Assembly (NCBI GenBank): GCA_028275265.1
Contig: JAPWUZ010000068.1
Location: 1 to 10,324 of the forward strand
Length of the DNA stretch: 10,324 bases
Source: Armatimonadota bacterium
Lineage (GTDB): Bacteria; Armatimonadota; HRBIN16
Reading direction: 5' to 3'
Shown here one piece after another: positions 1-7,165 of this stretch; position 1 is the stretch's first letter; each line of letters starts with the position of its first letter. The notes beneath the pieces are model-generated. The model saw only the letters and a list, made by a program, of their open reading frames with translations. It was not told where the DNA came from and ran no database searches. The position numbers and the translations under genes are program-made.

Positions 1-1148
1 ACATCGGTTGCAAGGGAGGCGAGAAATACCCCCGTCAGTCCGCCAATCACGAACAGACCGATGAACCCCATGGCGTACAGCATGGGCGCACGCAGTTCGA
101 TGTGCCCCTTGTACATGGTGGCCGTCCAGTTGAACACCTTCACCGCAGACGGTACCGCCACGAAGAAGCTCAACAGCGAGAAGACCATGCCTGCGTATAC
201 CGACTGGATGGTGGTAAACATGTGGTGTCCCCACACGAGGAATCCCACCACGGCGATAGCCACGCTGGAAAAGGCGACGAAGTGATAGCCGAACACCCGC
301 TTGCGCGAGAAGCAGGAAACCAGCTCGCTGATGACCCCCATCGCAGGCAGAATCATGATGTATACCGCCGGGTGCGAGTAGAACCAGAACAGATGCTGGA
401 ACAGGATGGGGTCGCCGCCGAGCGCGGGGTCGAAGATGCCCAGTTTGAACACCCGCTCGATGGCCACAAGCAGCAACGTAATCGCCACCACGGGCGTTCC
501 CAGCACGATAATCACGCTGGTGGCGTAGTGCGCCCAGATGAACAGCGGCAGACGGAACCACGTGAGCCCCGGCGCACGCATCTTGTGGATGGTAATGATG
601 AAGTTAATCCCTGTGGCGATGGACGAGAATCCCGCGATGAACAGTCCGACCAGCGTCAATGTAACCTGCGAGGTGCTGAAGGTGCTGCTGTAGGGTGGGT
701 AAAACGTCCAGCCAGTATCCACGCCACCCGTCACCATCGCCCACAGAGCGATGAAGCCCCCTAGCATGTAGAGGTACCAGCTGGCGAGGTTCAGGCGTGG
801 GAAAGCCAGGTCTCGCGCCCCTATCATCAGCGGTACCAGAAAGTTTCCCAACACCGCCGGTATGGAGGGGATGAGGAAGAAGAAAATCATCACCACACCG
901 TGCATGGTGAAGACACGGTTGTAGTTTTCGGAGGTCATCAGGTCGCCCTGCGGGGTGAGCAGCTCCAGCCGGATGAGGGCAGCCAGCAGACCGCCGATAA
1001 AGAAGAAGAAGGTAATCGACACCAGATACAGTATGGCGATGCGCTTGTGGTCGGTGGTCAACAACCACGAAAGCACCGTACTGCCTGCGTTAAGATAGTT
1101 TTTTCCGCCTACTTCCATCTCGCGCGGTTGGGTAATAGTCATACTCAT
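1..1148 (-). CDS. coxA: Cytochrome c oxidase subunit I, A2-type heme-copper oxidase (partial, 3' end outside window)
   Basis: This is the catalytic subunit of a terminal oxidase that reduces oxygen to water and pumps protons across the inner membrane. The first 382 codons are present; the C-terminal third is cut by the window edge. Visible ligands are His83 in FTMHGVV (low-spin heme a), His259 in YSHPAVY (CuB) with Tyr263 as the cross-linked tyrosine, and His308/His309 in WGHHMFTT (CuB). Lys337 in VPSAVKVF matches the K-channel lysine, and Asp113 in GARDLAFPR matches the D-channel entrance. The usual glutamate of HPEVY is alanine here and is preceded by Tyr257-Ser258, the signature of the A2 family of proton-pumping oxidases (known in Rhodothermus caa3). 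The start is ATG at 1148, because GGAGGTG lies 5 bases upstream (1154-1160) and the ATG overlaps the coxB stop as ATGA. A second ATG at 1142 is less well placed. Confidence 0.97.
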   Translation of the reverse strand, partial: MSMTITQPREMEVGGKNYLNAGSTVLSWLLTTDHKRIAILYLVSITFFFFIGGLLAALIRLELLTPQGDLMTSENYNRVFTMHGVVMIFFFLIPSIPAVLGNFLVPLMIGARDLAFPRLNLASWYLYMLGGFIALWAMVTGGVDTGWTFYPPYSSTFSTSQVTLTLVGLFIAGFSSIATGINFIITIHKMRAPGLTWFRLPLFIWAHYATSVIIVLGTPVVAITLLLVAIERVFKLGIFDPALGGDPILFQHLFWFYSHPAVYIMILPAMGVISELVSCFSRKRVFGYHFVAFSSVAIAVVGFLVWGHHMFTTIQSVYAGMVFSLLSFFVAVPSAVKVFNWTATMYKGHIELRAPMLYAMGFIGLFVIGGLTGVFLASLATD

Positions 1149-2155
1149 GGCTTCACCTCCGCCACCTGCTTCTCGGTCTTTTGCAATGACTTGATATATG
1201 CCACCAGCTGGAGCAACCGTTCCTCACTGAGCAGCCCCTCGTAGCTCGGCATAATCGGTTCGTATCCGTCCACCACCTTTGCCGTCGGACGGAGTATCGA
1301 TTCGCGGATGTACGCCTCATCGGCGACAACGGTGGTTCCGTCGCGCAATTTGACTTTCTTACCGAACAGCCCGTAGTGGGTGGGACCGCGCTGGTCGTCT
1401 TTCAGCCCGTGACAGGCATTGCAGCGCAGCTGGTTGTAGAGCTTCTCACCCGCCTGCACCAGTGAGGCGGTGGCGACACCAGCCACAGTACCCGTTCCAC
1501 TGGCGGTTTCGCCGACGCGCATCTCTCCGCCGCTTGCCAGCCAGCGTTCGTATTCCGCCGGTTCCAGCACATACACTGTGCCCACCATACGCGAATGCTG
1601 GGTACCGCAGTACTCTGCACAGAACAGGTGGTATTTGCCCGGCTTGGTGGGAGTGAACCACACCGTGCTGTACTTGCCCGGCAGGACGTCGCGCTTGATG
1701 CGGAACGCCGGTATGTAGAAGCTGTGAATCACGTCCTGAGAGATCATCGTCAGCTTCACCGGACGCCCTGCGGGGATATGCAGCTGGTTGTTCTCACGGA
1801 TGCCGCTGGGATGCTGTATATGCCACATCCACTGTTTGCCGATAACGAAAATCTCCAGTGCGTTCTCGGGCGCCGGGCCATAGACCTCGCCATACAGGCG
1901 CGATGCCCACACGAAGGTAAACAACCCCAGACTAAGCGGTATCAGCGACCAACCAATCTCGAGGCGCAGGTCTGTATCCTTCGCGCCCGCGCGGCTGGCG
2001 TTAGAGCCTTTGCGGTAGCGCAAGGCGAAGAATATCACCAGCACTGCAATGAGTAGGGTGAAGAACACCGTTACCGTTGCCAGAAACAGGAATAACACGT
2101 CCACGCGCTGGGCGAACTCGCTGGCGCGCTCCGGCAGCAACTGGATGCCACTCAT
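1145..2155 (-). CDS. coxB: Cytochrome c oxidase subunit II with fused C-terminal cytochrome c (caa3 type)
   Basis: This 336-residue subunit takes electrons from the upstream donor and passes them through CuA to CoxA. Two membrane segments (about 19-45 and 66-88) are followed by the aromatic stretch KQWMWHIQHP (107-115). The periplasmic cupredoxin domain has a full CuA site: His144 in DVIHSFYIP, Cys179, Glu181, Cys183, His187 and Met190 in CAEYCGTQHSRM. A Gly/Thr/Ala-rich linker (about 215-232) leads to a class I cytochrome c domain with CNACH (245-249) and a likely distal ligand Met302 in IMPSYEG. The fused heme defines a caa3 oxidase and removes the need for a separate soluble cytochrome at the last step. 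The start codon overlaps the SCO stop as ATGA. A purine-rich GGGGGTG (2164-2170) lies 8 bases upstream. Its stop in turn overlaps the coxA start. Confidence 0.98.
   Translation of the reverse strand: MSGIQLLPERASEFAQRVDVLFLFLATVTVFFTLLIAVLVIFFALRYRKGSNASRAGAKDTDLRLEIGWSLIPLSLGLFTFVWASRLYGEVYGPAPENALEIFVIGKQWMWHIQHPSGIRENNQLHIPAGRPVKLTMISQDVIHSFYIPAFRIKRDVLPGKYSTVWFTPTKPGKYHLFCAEYCGTQHSRMVGTVYVLEPAEYERWLASGGEMRVGETASGTGTVAGVATASLVQAGEKLYNQLRCNACHGLKDDQRGPTHYGLFGKKVKLRDGTTVVADEAYIRESILRPTAKVVDGYEPIMPSYEGLLSEERLLQLVAYIKSLQKTEKQVAEVKP
1154..1160 (-). promoter_or_regulatory. Strong Shine-Dalgarno of coxA inside coxB
   Basis: GGAGGTG on the minus strand, 5 bases before the ATG at 1148 and encoded in the last codons of coxB. 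It favours the first of the two nearby ATG codons (1148 rather than 1142). Confidence 0.7.
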
Positions 2156-2994
2156 GCCTGCGACACCCCCTTTCTGGTGCGAGCCATCCGCTCGCGGTAG
2201 AACATCGTGCCGATGAAGCCACCCAGAATAAGCAGCGTCACCAAACCTCCCAGCTGGATCAGGCGAACCACCAGAAGGCCGTACTTACCCGTTGTGGGGT
2301 CGTACTGGTAACAGAACAGGATGACCTTCTCTACCAGTGAACCCACTTTGCCCTGCGACGCATCCATGATGCCTAAGCGCAGGTCGCGAGGCGAGTACTC
2401 GATGCCGTAGAAGTAGCGCGAAATCTTGCCCGAAGGCGTTAACAGCATGATGCCCGCTGCGTGCGCATATTGCTTCGTCTTCGGGTCATACACGTATCGG
2501 AAGCCGACGGCATCAGCCAGCGCACGGATGTTTTTCTCATCGCCCGTCAACCAGTGCCAGCCCTTAGCGGCATCCATGCGCCCGTACTCCTTCAGGAAGT
2601 TCGCCTTCTTCGCCGCCGCCAGCTCGGGCGTTTCGCTTGGACTGATGCTCACGGTCACAATCTCGAACTGGTCGCCCGGTGTGTAGTTAATCACGCGCAG
2701 GCTCTTCAGTAAGCCCTGCAGCACCAGTCCACACAGCGACGGGCATTCGTAATACACCAGCGTCAGCAGTACCGGCTTCTTGCCGAAGTACTGCCTGAGA
2801 GTCACCTTCTGCCCGGTTTCATCACGAAAGGTCAGGTCCAGTGGGACCTGCTCGTTCAGCTTCTGCTCGATGCTGACGTCGCGAGTCAGGCTCACGTTGG
2901 TATCCTTTTCGGGTTCGCGTTGCTGCCAGAACTGTGCACCGGCAACGCTGCCCAAAACCATCCATATCGCCACCATACAGGCTATTCTTCTCAT
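2152..2994 (-). CDS. SCO1/SenC-family copper chaperone with C-terminal membrane anchor
   Basis: This is a SCO (PrrC/SenC) protein of the thioredoxin fold, a family that delivers copper to, or reduces, the CuA site of oxidase subunit II. With the start at 2994 it has 280 residues. An N-terminal signal peptide (MRRIACMVAIWM...) has a likely cleavage after AGA at residue 20. The copper-binding set is Cys84 and Cys88 in YECPSLCGL plus His178 in YAHAAGIM. The C-terminus carries a hydrophobic span (about 240-266) followed by basic residues, so the domain would be held at the membrane from its C-terminal end. Classical SCO proteins are anchored N-terminally. The ATG at 2994 overlaps the stop of the preceding gene as ATGA and has AGGAG 8 bases upstream (3003-3007). 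Its position directly before coxB fits a role in CuA assembly, although the individual metal or redox function is inferred. Confidence 0.93.
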   Translation of the reverse strand: MRRIACMVAIWMVLGSVAGAQFWQQREPEKDTNVSLTRDVSIEQKLNEQVPLDLTFRDETGQKVTLRQYFGKKPVLLTLVYYECPSLCGLVLQGLLKSLRVINYTPGDQFEIVTVSISPSETPELAAAKKANFLKEYGRMDAAKGWHWLTGDEKNIRALADAVGFRYVYDPKTKQYAHAAGIMLLTPSGKISRYFYGIEYSPRDLRLGIMDASQGKVGSLVEKVILFCYQYDPTTGKYGLLVVRLIQLGGLVTLLILGGFIGTMFYRERMARTRKGVSQA

Positions 2995-3413
2995 CGTTTC
3001 GTCTCCTGAGTTGCGGGTGCAGGTTGCCATTGAGGCAAGCCGCGTTGCGCCACCATCTCCATCGCCCGCTCCACCGGAATGCGCACGATACCACGCCGCT
3101 CATCGACCCAGCCGTACGTCGAGACCTTTCTCTGCTCCTGTTCCCGGAATCTCTGCATATCGACCGCCGGGTTGGCCTGAAGCACCGGACCAGGAGGCAG
3201 TCTTTTCTGAACCTCCGCCGCCGTCTCGCGACGCGCCCGTGCGCTTTGCGGTGCCAGGAGCGGGTAGACGAAAAAGAGCACTACCATCATCAGCACGGTG
3301 AAGACAATGATGCCCACGATGAACAGCATCGCAAAGCGAAAGCCCACATCCTGTTTTTCGTAGCCGCCACCGTGTCCGTTCTTCTTAGGCAACGGTTGAT
3401 GCGCTGCGCTCAT
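2991..3413 (-). CDS. Small membrane-anchored conserved protein of ACIII/oxidase clusters, function unknown
   Basis: This 140-residue protein has a hydrophilic N-terminus with a Gly/His patch (NGHGGGYEKQDVGFR, 12-26), one strong membrane span (about 27-51), then a soluble tail. The tail contains a Pro-rich LPPGPVLQ (72-79) and a striking segment, YGWVDERRGIVRIPVERAM (100-118), followed by a RGLP (124-127). I recall similar YGWVD...VRIP...AM...RGLP proteins beside SCO and coxB genes in other ACIII-containing bacteria, but none with a known function. No metal or heme motif and no catalytic signature is visible. A role in assembly or stability of ACIII or the oxidase is inferred from position only. 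The start is ATG at 3413, with AGGAGG 9 bases upstream; the frame stays open to 3506 but that extension looks non-coding. It overlaps the actF end by 29 bases and the SCO start by 4. Confidence 0.85.
   Translation of the reverse strand: MSAAHQPLPKKNGHGGGYEKQDVGFRFAMLFIVGIIVFTVLMMVVLFFVYPLLAPQSARARRETAAEVQKRLPPGPVLQANPAVDMQRFREQEQRKVSTYGWVDERRGIVRIPVERAMEMVAQRGLPQWQPAPATQETKR
3003..3007 (-). promoter_or_regulatory. Shine-Dalgarno that decides the SCO start
   Basis: AGGAG on the minus strand, 8 bases before the ATG at 2994. It sits in the last codons of the preceding gene. It supports the start that leaves the signal peptide at the extreme N-terminus, instead of the ATG 12 codons earlier at 3030, which lacks such a site. 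Confidence 0.7.
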
Positions 3414-4581
3414 ACAGCCAAGCCTCCTGTAAACGCGAGTCGTGGCGTGGTAACAGCGGTGCGGAACAGACCTGATGTGCGAACCACGCCAGCCACAAGC
3501 CTCCAATGCCTGCCAGCAATGTCATGTCCAGCCAGTGCACGCTGAGGGTTTCTCTGCCAAATGCCGGAACGATAATCCAGAACAGGTCTACCAGGCGCAT
3601 CACCAGGATGAACACCATCACCCGCAACAACAGGTTCGCGTATCGCTTCACCCTGCTGGACAGCAAGATGAGAAACGGCAGGAAGAAGTGCAGCACCGTT
3701 AGCGCGCCGCTGAGATACTGCCAGCCGCCCTGATTGCGCTTGATGTAGTACACAATCTCGTCTGGCAGGTTTGCCGACCAGATGATGATGTATTGCGAGA
3801 TGGACGTATACGCCCACAGGATGACAAACGCGAAGGTCAGATTACCCAGATCGCGTGTCAGTTTGGGGTTGACCACATCCGCGAAGGGTTTGTGTCGCGC
3901 CGCCAGCAGAAGCACGGTGGTGCTGAACGCCAATGCGCTCAGTCCCTGTCCCACGATGAACCATGCCCCATAGATACTGGAGTACCACCTGGGCTCCAGC
4001 GACATCACCCAGTCAATCATGGCGAAGCTGACGGTCAGCACGAAAAGCACCAGACCGGGCGCGCTGAGGTTCATACGCTTCTGCGCGAGCGCGGGGTCTT
4101 CTGTCTCGTCCTGCTTGAGGGAGAGTTGCCTGAGTATCCGCGCCAGCAGGATCCATACCGCGAAGTAGACCGCCGCCCGCGCCAGAAAGAACGGTACATT
4201 CAGGTAGCCCGATTTGTGCTGGATGTATTTATCCGACTGCACTACTTCCGGGTTTGCCCAGGGGTACAGGTCAGCAATACCTGCTGCTATCGGTAGGAAA
4301 AGCAGCAGCATCAGTGGAAGAGTTGCTGCGCCAGCTTCCAGGAAACGCAGCAAGGGTAACCCCCACGAGCCGCGCACCGTGTGGTGAAGCAGCGTCAAAC
4401 CGAATAGCCCCAGCGTCAGGCACATCCACACCATGTAGGCGTAGAGATAGGACTGGAAGAACTGCGTTCTGCCAGCCAGGGCGAAGCCCGCTGCGCTTGC
4501 GAGCAGGGCGATGATGCCCACTGCAAGTGCCCTTTGGCGCAACGCTGCGAATCGTGCGATTGTCTCCTGAACAGGGTTCAT
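3385..4581 (-). CDS. actF: Alternative Complex III subunit ActF (NrfD-related integral membrane subunit)
   Basis: ActF is the second large membrane subunit of the quinol:cytochrome c oxidoreductase, related to ActC, and is thought to contribute to a proton path through the complex. The 398-residue product has about ten hydrophobic spans. Family stretches visible include LYPWANPEVV (105-114), SGYLNVPFFLARAAVYF (124-140), FAMIDWVMSLEPRWYSSIYG (186-205), DLGNLTFAFVILWAYTSISQ (244-263) and IIIWSANLPDEIVYYIKRN (265-283). The polar residues in these segments (Asp190, Glu196, Tyr258, Asp274, Glu275) are typical of the family. The frame also allows a GTG start at 4587 overlapping the actE stop. The ATG at 4581 is preferred because GGAG (4590-4593) is 8 bases away from it but only 2 from the GTG. 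The gene starts 2 bases after the actE stop and ends inside the next gene. Confidence 0.95.
   Translation of the reverse strand: MNPVQETIARFAALRQRALAVGIIALLASAAGFALAGRTQFFQSYLYAYMVWMCLTLGLFGLTLLHHTVRGSWGLPLLRFLEAGAATLPLMLLLFLPIAAGIADLYPWANPEVVQSDKYIQHKSGYLNVPFFLARAAVYFAVWILLARILRQLSLKQDETEDPALAQKRMNLSAPGLVLFVLTVSFAMIDWVMSLEPRWYSSIYGAWFIVGQGLSALAFSTTVLLLAARHKPFADVVNPKLTRDLGNLTFAFVILWAYTSISQYIIIWSANLPDEIVYYIKRNQGGWQYLSGALTVLHFFLPFLILLSSRVKRYANLLLRVMVFILVMRLVDLFWIIVPAFGRETLSVHWLDMTLLAGIGGLWLAWFAHQVCSAPLLPRHDSRLQEAWLYERSASTVA
3423..3428 (-). promoter_or_regulatory. Shine-Dalgarno that fixes the start of the small ACIII-locus protein
   Basis: AGGAGG on the minus strand, 9 bases before the ATG at 3413 and lying within the 3' part of actF. 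It is the strongest site near this gene. It supports a 140-residue product rather than the longer open frame reaching 3506, which has no comparable site. Confidence 0.75.
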
Positions 4582-4583
4582 GC

Positions 4584-5213
4584 TCACTTCTCCATACCCT
4601 GAGTGCTTTGTTCTTCTTCCTGAAGCCGACGCAGGTCTTCAGGCGTCAGTTCGTTCACCCGCGTGTACTGGCTCTGTTGTAAGACGCGGATGTATGCCGC
4701 AATTGCCCAGCGGTCCTCAGGCGCGATACGGGATGCGTAACTGTACATCACCCCGAAGCCATTGGTAATCACGTCGTAGAAATGTCCCACCGGCATCGCA
4801 CGCAGGCGGTCGGTGTGGTAGGAGGCGGGTTGTCGGCGCAGGGCAAGCCCTCGCTGTGCAATCATGCCCTGTCCATCGCCCGACTTGCCGTGACAGGGCG
4901 AACAGAAGACGTTATATTGCTGCTGCCCACGCTTCAGAAGTTCCAGTGTAACAGGCATGGGCAACTTGGAGACAGGCTGGTTGTTCTGCTTACCTGTGTA
5001 AAATGCCTCATCCTGCCGCAGGTTACCCACCGCGACCGTGTTCATAACCGGAGTGCGGTCGGTTTTGCCGTCTGCAAAAAAACTGTTTTCCGATTGCGCC
5101 TTCAGCTTGGGCTGATGCCACATATCGGTGTGGCAGCCTGCCAGCGCCATCAACAGGGCAGCCCCCGCGGTTACCGCCGCCATTTTCCGCAGTCTACAGA
5201 TAGAACTGCTCAT
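4584..5213 (-). CDS. actE: Alternative Complex III subunit ActE, monoheme cytochrome c lipoprotein
   Basis: ActE is the single-heme c-type cytochrome of ACIII, placed on the periplasmic face where electrons leave toward the oxidase. The 209-residue precursor has a lipoprotein signal: basic residues, a hydrophobic run, and the lipobox LAGC with Cys27 as the lipidated residue. The mature part carries one heme motif, CSPCH (104-108), and an INGFGVM-like segment, TNGFGVMYSYASRI (150-163), whose Met156 is the probable distal ligand. The remaining 40 residues form a charged tail rich in Glu and Gln. The ATG at 5213 has GGAAGAG (5220-5226) 6 bases upstream, inside the last codons of actD. An internal ATG (residue 11) would also leave a workable signal peptide but lacks comparable support. 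There is a 3-base gap to actD. Confidence 0.96.
   Translation of the reverse strand: MSSSICRLRKMAAVTAGAALLMALAGCHTDMWHQPKLKAQSENSFFADGKTDRTPVMNTVAVGNLRQDEAFYTGKQNNQPVSKLPMPVTLELLKRGQQQYNVFCSPCHGKSGDGQGMIAQRGLALRRQPASYHTDRLRAMPVGHFYDVITNGFGVMYSYASRIAPEDRWAIAAYIRVLQQSQYTRVNELTPEDLRRLQEEEQSTQGMEK
4590..4593 (-). promoter_or_regulatory. Shine-Dalgarno that decides the actF start
   Basis: GGAG on the minus strand within the penultimate codons of actE. It is 8 bases from the ATG at 4581 and 2 bases from the GTG at 4587. Normal spacing therefore favours the ATG, giving 398 residues. Confidence 0.7.
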
Positions 5214-5216
5214 CGG

Positions 5217-5750
5217 TTACTCTTCCACCTCCGACACCATACGCGCTCCTGTTCCCTCCAGAAAGTGGCGCGTGTTTGCACGGTCAAATAGCGGGTCCGA
5301 CGCCTCGATACACAGGAAAAACCTGTCCTGCGACGCTCGCTCGAAGCGCGGTGCATTGAAAACAGGGTGATACGGTTGGGGCAATCCGTTCAGCGCAAGC
5401 ATCCCGATAAACGCCCCGAACGCCGCGAAAAGCACCGTCGTCTCAAAGGTCACCGGGATGAAGGCGGGCCAGCTCAGGAAGGGGCGTCCCCCCACGTTCA
5501 GCGGGTAGTCTACCACCGAAATGTAGTATTGTAGCGCAAACCCCGCTATCGCGCCGATGACGCCTGCGAAGAACGTGACCCAGGGCACTTTATGGTCTTC
5601 AAAGCCAATGGCTTCCGCCAGACCGTGCACAGGGAAGGGGGAGTAGGCGTCCATGTGCGTATAACCCGCTTCCCTCGCGCGTTTTGCGGCGCGGAGCAGT
5701 TCTTCGGGCGTCTCGTATTCCGCGATGATGCCGTGCAGGGGAACGCTCAT
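5217..5750 (-). CDS. actD: Alternative Complex III subunit ActD (DUF3341 membrane protein)
   Basis: ActD is a small membrane subunit of ACIII that packs against ActC. It carries no cofactor, and its role is structural or possibly linked to proton transfer. The 177-residue product has the usual plan: a cytoplasmic N-terminal domain beginning LHGIIAEYETPEELLRAA (5-22), with the DUF3341 hallmark YSPFPVHGLAEAIG (36-49). Two membrane spans follow (about 56-80 and 97-121), then a C-terminal soluble domain with LPQPYHPVF (123-131) and DRFFLCIEASD (142-152). The start overlaps the actC stop as ATGA and has a near-perfect GGAGGTG 5 bases upstream (5756-5762). Length and motif order match complete members of the family, so it looks intact. 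Confidence 0.95.
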   Translation of the reverse strand: MSVPLHGIIAEYETPEELLRAAKRAREAGYTHMDAYSPFPVHGLAEAIGFEDHKVPWVTFFAGVIGAIAGFALQYYISVVDYPLNVGGRPFLSWPAFIPVTFETTVLFAAFGAFIGMLALNGLPQPYHPVFNAPRFERASQDRFFLCIEASDPLFDRANTRHFLEGTGARMVSEVEE

Positions 5751-7162
5751 GAGCTCACCTCCGTCGTGGCAACGGGTGTCGCCGGAGCACCGGCGGGTGC
5801 TTGCCGATGCCTGTCGGTCTGATGCAACAGGTCGCGCATCTCAAAGATGGAAATCATCGGCACGAAACGTACGAACAGGAACATCATGAAGGTGAAGAAA
5901 CCAATGGTTCCCGCGTAGAGCATCACATCCCAGATGGTGGGATAGTACATGCCCCACGAGGAAGGCAGGAAGTCGCGATGCAGGCTGGTGACCACGATGA
6001 CGAACCGCTCCAGCCACATCCCCACGTTGACTATCAGCGAGATGACGAACAGCAAAGCCACGTTCTGTCGCACCTTCGGCGACCACAGTACCTGCGGGAT
6101 GAGACCGTTGCACACCAGCAGCGCCCAGAAGAACGGAGCATAGGGACCGAAGAACCGGTTCTTCACCAGGAAGGTTTCCATGCTATGACCACTGTATAGC
6201 GCGGTAAATATCTCCATGATGTAGCCGTAGAACACAATTAGCCCCGTCGCGAGCATAATCTTCGCCATCCAGTCCAGATGCTTCATGGTCAACACGTCCT
6301 GCATCTTGTACCACGCGCGTATCGGGATGACCAGCGTCAGCACCATCGCGAAGCCCGAGTAGATGGCTCCTGCCACGAAATAGGGCGGGAAGATGGTGGT
6401 ATGCCAGCCGGGTAGCAACGACACCGCAAAGTCGAGGCTCACGATACTGTGCACCGACACCACCAGCGGCGTGGACAGCCCTGCCAGCAGCAGATACGCC
6501 GATTCATACCGATGCCAGTGCTTGGCGGAGTTGCGCCAACCCATTGCCAGCACGCCGTAGATAATCTGAGAAATCCGCTTCTTGGCGCGGTCGCGCAGGG
6601 TGGCGAAGTCGGGAATAAGCCCTGTGAACCAGAACAGCAAAGAGACCGTAAAGTAGGTGGTCACCGCGAACACGTCCCAGATGAGCGGGCTGCGGAACTG
6701 CGGCCATGCTCCCGTCCAGTTGGGGATGGGCAACAGCCAGTAAGCCACCCACGGACGTCCCACGTGCAGCAAGGGGAACATTCCCGCGCACATGACGGCG
6801 AAGATGGTCATGGCTTCCGCGAAGCGGTTGATGGAGGTTCGCCACTGCTGGCGCAGGAGCAAGAGAATGGCCGAAATCAGCGTGCCCGCGTGACCGATAC
6901 CAATCCACCACACGAAGTTGATGATGGCAAAACCCCACCCGACGGGCTGGTTGATGCCCCAGATGCCCACGCCGCGCAGCAGCAGCCACGCGATAGCGGT
7001 GATGAGCATGAACACGCCTGCCGCCGCGATGGCGGTGACGATATACCAGGCGATAGGATGCCGATAACCCATCGCCACGGAAGCGATTTTATGGGTAATG
7101 CTCTCGTAAGTATGCTTCCCCTCAATCAGCGCACCGGTTTCTCGCTGTGCCACCTCTTGCAT
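5747..7162 (-). CDS. actC: Alternative Complex III subunit ActC (NrfD/PsrC-like quinol-binding membrane subunit)
   Basis: ActC is the membrane subunit that binds and oxidises quinol near the periplasmic side and hands electrons to the Fe-S clusters of ActB. The 471-residue product has about ten membrane spans in the NrfD/PsrC fold. Conserved segments are IGIGHAGTLISAILLL (87-102), FPLLHVGRPW (129-138) with His133 and Arg136, SPLIWDVFAV (158-167) with Asp163, VSVHSIVSLDFAVSLLPGWH (235-254), and WLERFVIVVTSLHRDFLPSS (383-402). His133 and Asp163 lie in the regions assigned to quinol binding in ACIII structures; that assignment is by motif position. The C-terminal tail after residue 455 is Ala/Pro/Thr-rich and looks disordered. 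The ATG lies 3 bases after the actB stop, and GGAAGGAG (7171-7178), encoded in the last actB codons, is 8 bases upstream. Confidence 0.97.
   Translation of the reverse strand: MQEVAQRETGALIEGKHTYESITHKIASVAMGYRHPIAWYIVTAIAAAGVFMLITAIAWLLLRGVGIWGINQPVGWGFAIINFVWWIGIGHAGTLISAILLLLRQQWRTSINRFAEAMTIFAVMCAGMFPLLHVGRPWVAYWLLPIPNWTGAWPQFRSPLIWDVFAVTTYFTVSLLFWFTGLIPDFATLRDRAKKRISQIIYGVLAMGWRNSAKHWHRYESAYLLLAGLSTPLVVSVHSIVSLDFAVSLLPGWHTTIFPPYFVAGAIYSGFAMVLTLVIPIRAWYKMQDVLTMKHLDWMAKIMLATGLIVFYGYIMEIFTALYSGHSMETFLVKNRFFGPYAPFFWALLVCNGLIPQVLWSPKVRQNVALLFVISLIVNVGMWLERFVIVVTSLHRDFLPSSWGMYYPTIWDVMLYAGTIGFFTFMMFLFVRFVPMISIFEMRDLLHQTDRHRQAPAGAPATPVATTEVSS
5756..5762 (-). promoter_or_regulatory. Strong Shine-Dalgarno of actD inside actC
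   Basis: GGAGGTG on the minus strand, 5 bases before the actD ATG and inside the last actC codons. The same sequence and spacing recur before coxA (1154-1160). These two ATGA junctions have the strongest initiation sites in the operon. Confidence 0.7.
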
Positions 7163-7165
7163 CCT

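Noticed and set aside
341..410. Loss of the HPEVY glutamate in CoxA as a sign of an inactive oxidase
   Set aside because: The accompanying Tyr-Ser pair is the normal A2-type replacement, and all visible heme and CuB ligands are intact.
102..764. Plus-strand open frame of 220 codons antisense to coxA
   Set aside because: The translation is low-complexity and rich in His, Arg, Glu and Asp, without family motifs. The complementary strand encodes the catalytic core of CoxA with all its ligands.
2995..3030. N-terminal extension of SCO to an ATG at 3030
   Set aside because: It would put a polar dodecapeptide before the signal peptide and lacks a Shine-Dalgarno. The ATG at 2994 has AGGAG 8 bases upstream and the ATGA overlap seen at other junctions.
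3414..3506. N-terminal extension of the small conserved protein to an ATG at 3506
   Set aside because: The extra 31 residues lie entirely within actF and look like frame-shifted noise. The ATG at 3413 has AGGAGG at good spacing and gives a normal start before the membrane span.
4582..4587. GTG start of actF overlapping the actE stop (GTGA)
   Set aside because: It is possible, but the ribosome site is only 2 bases away, while the ATG two codons later has 8-base spacing. The difference is two residues.
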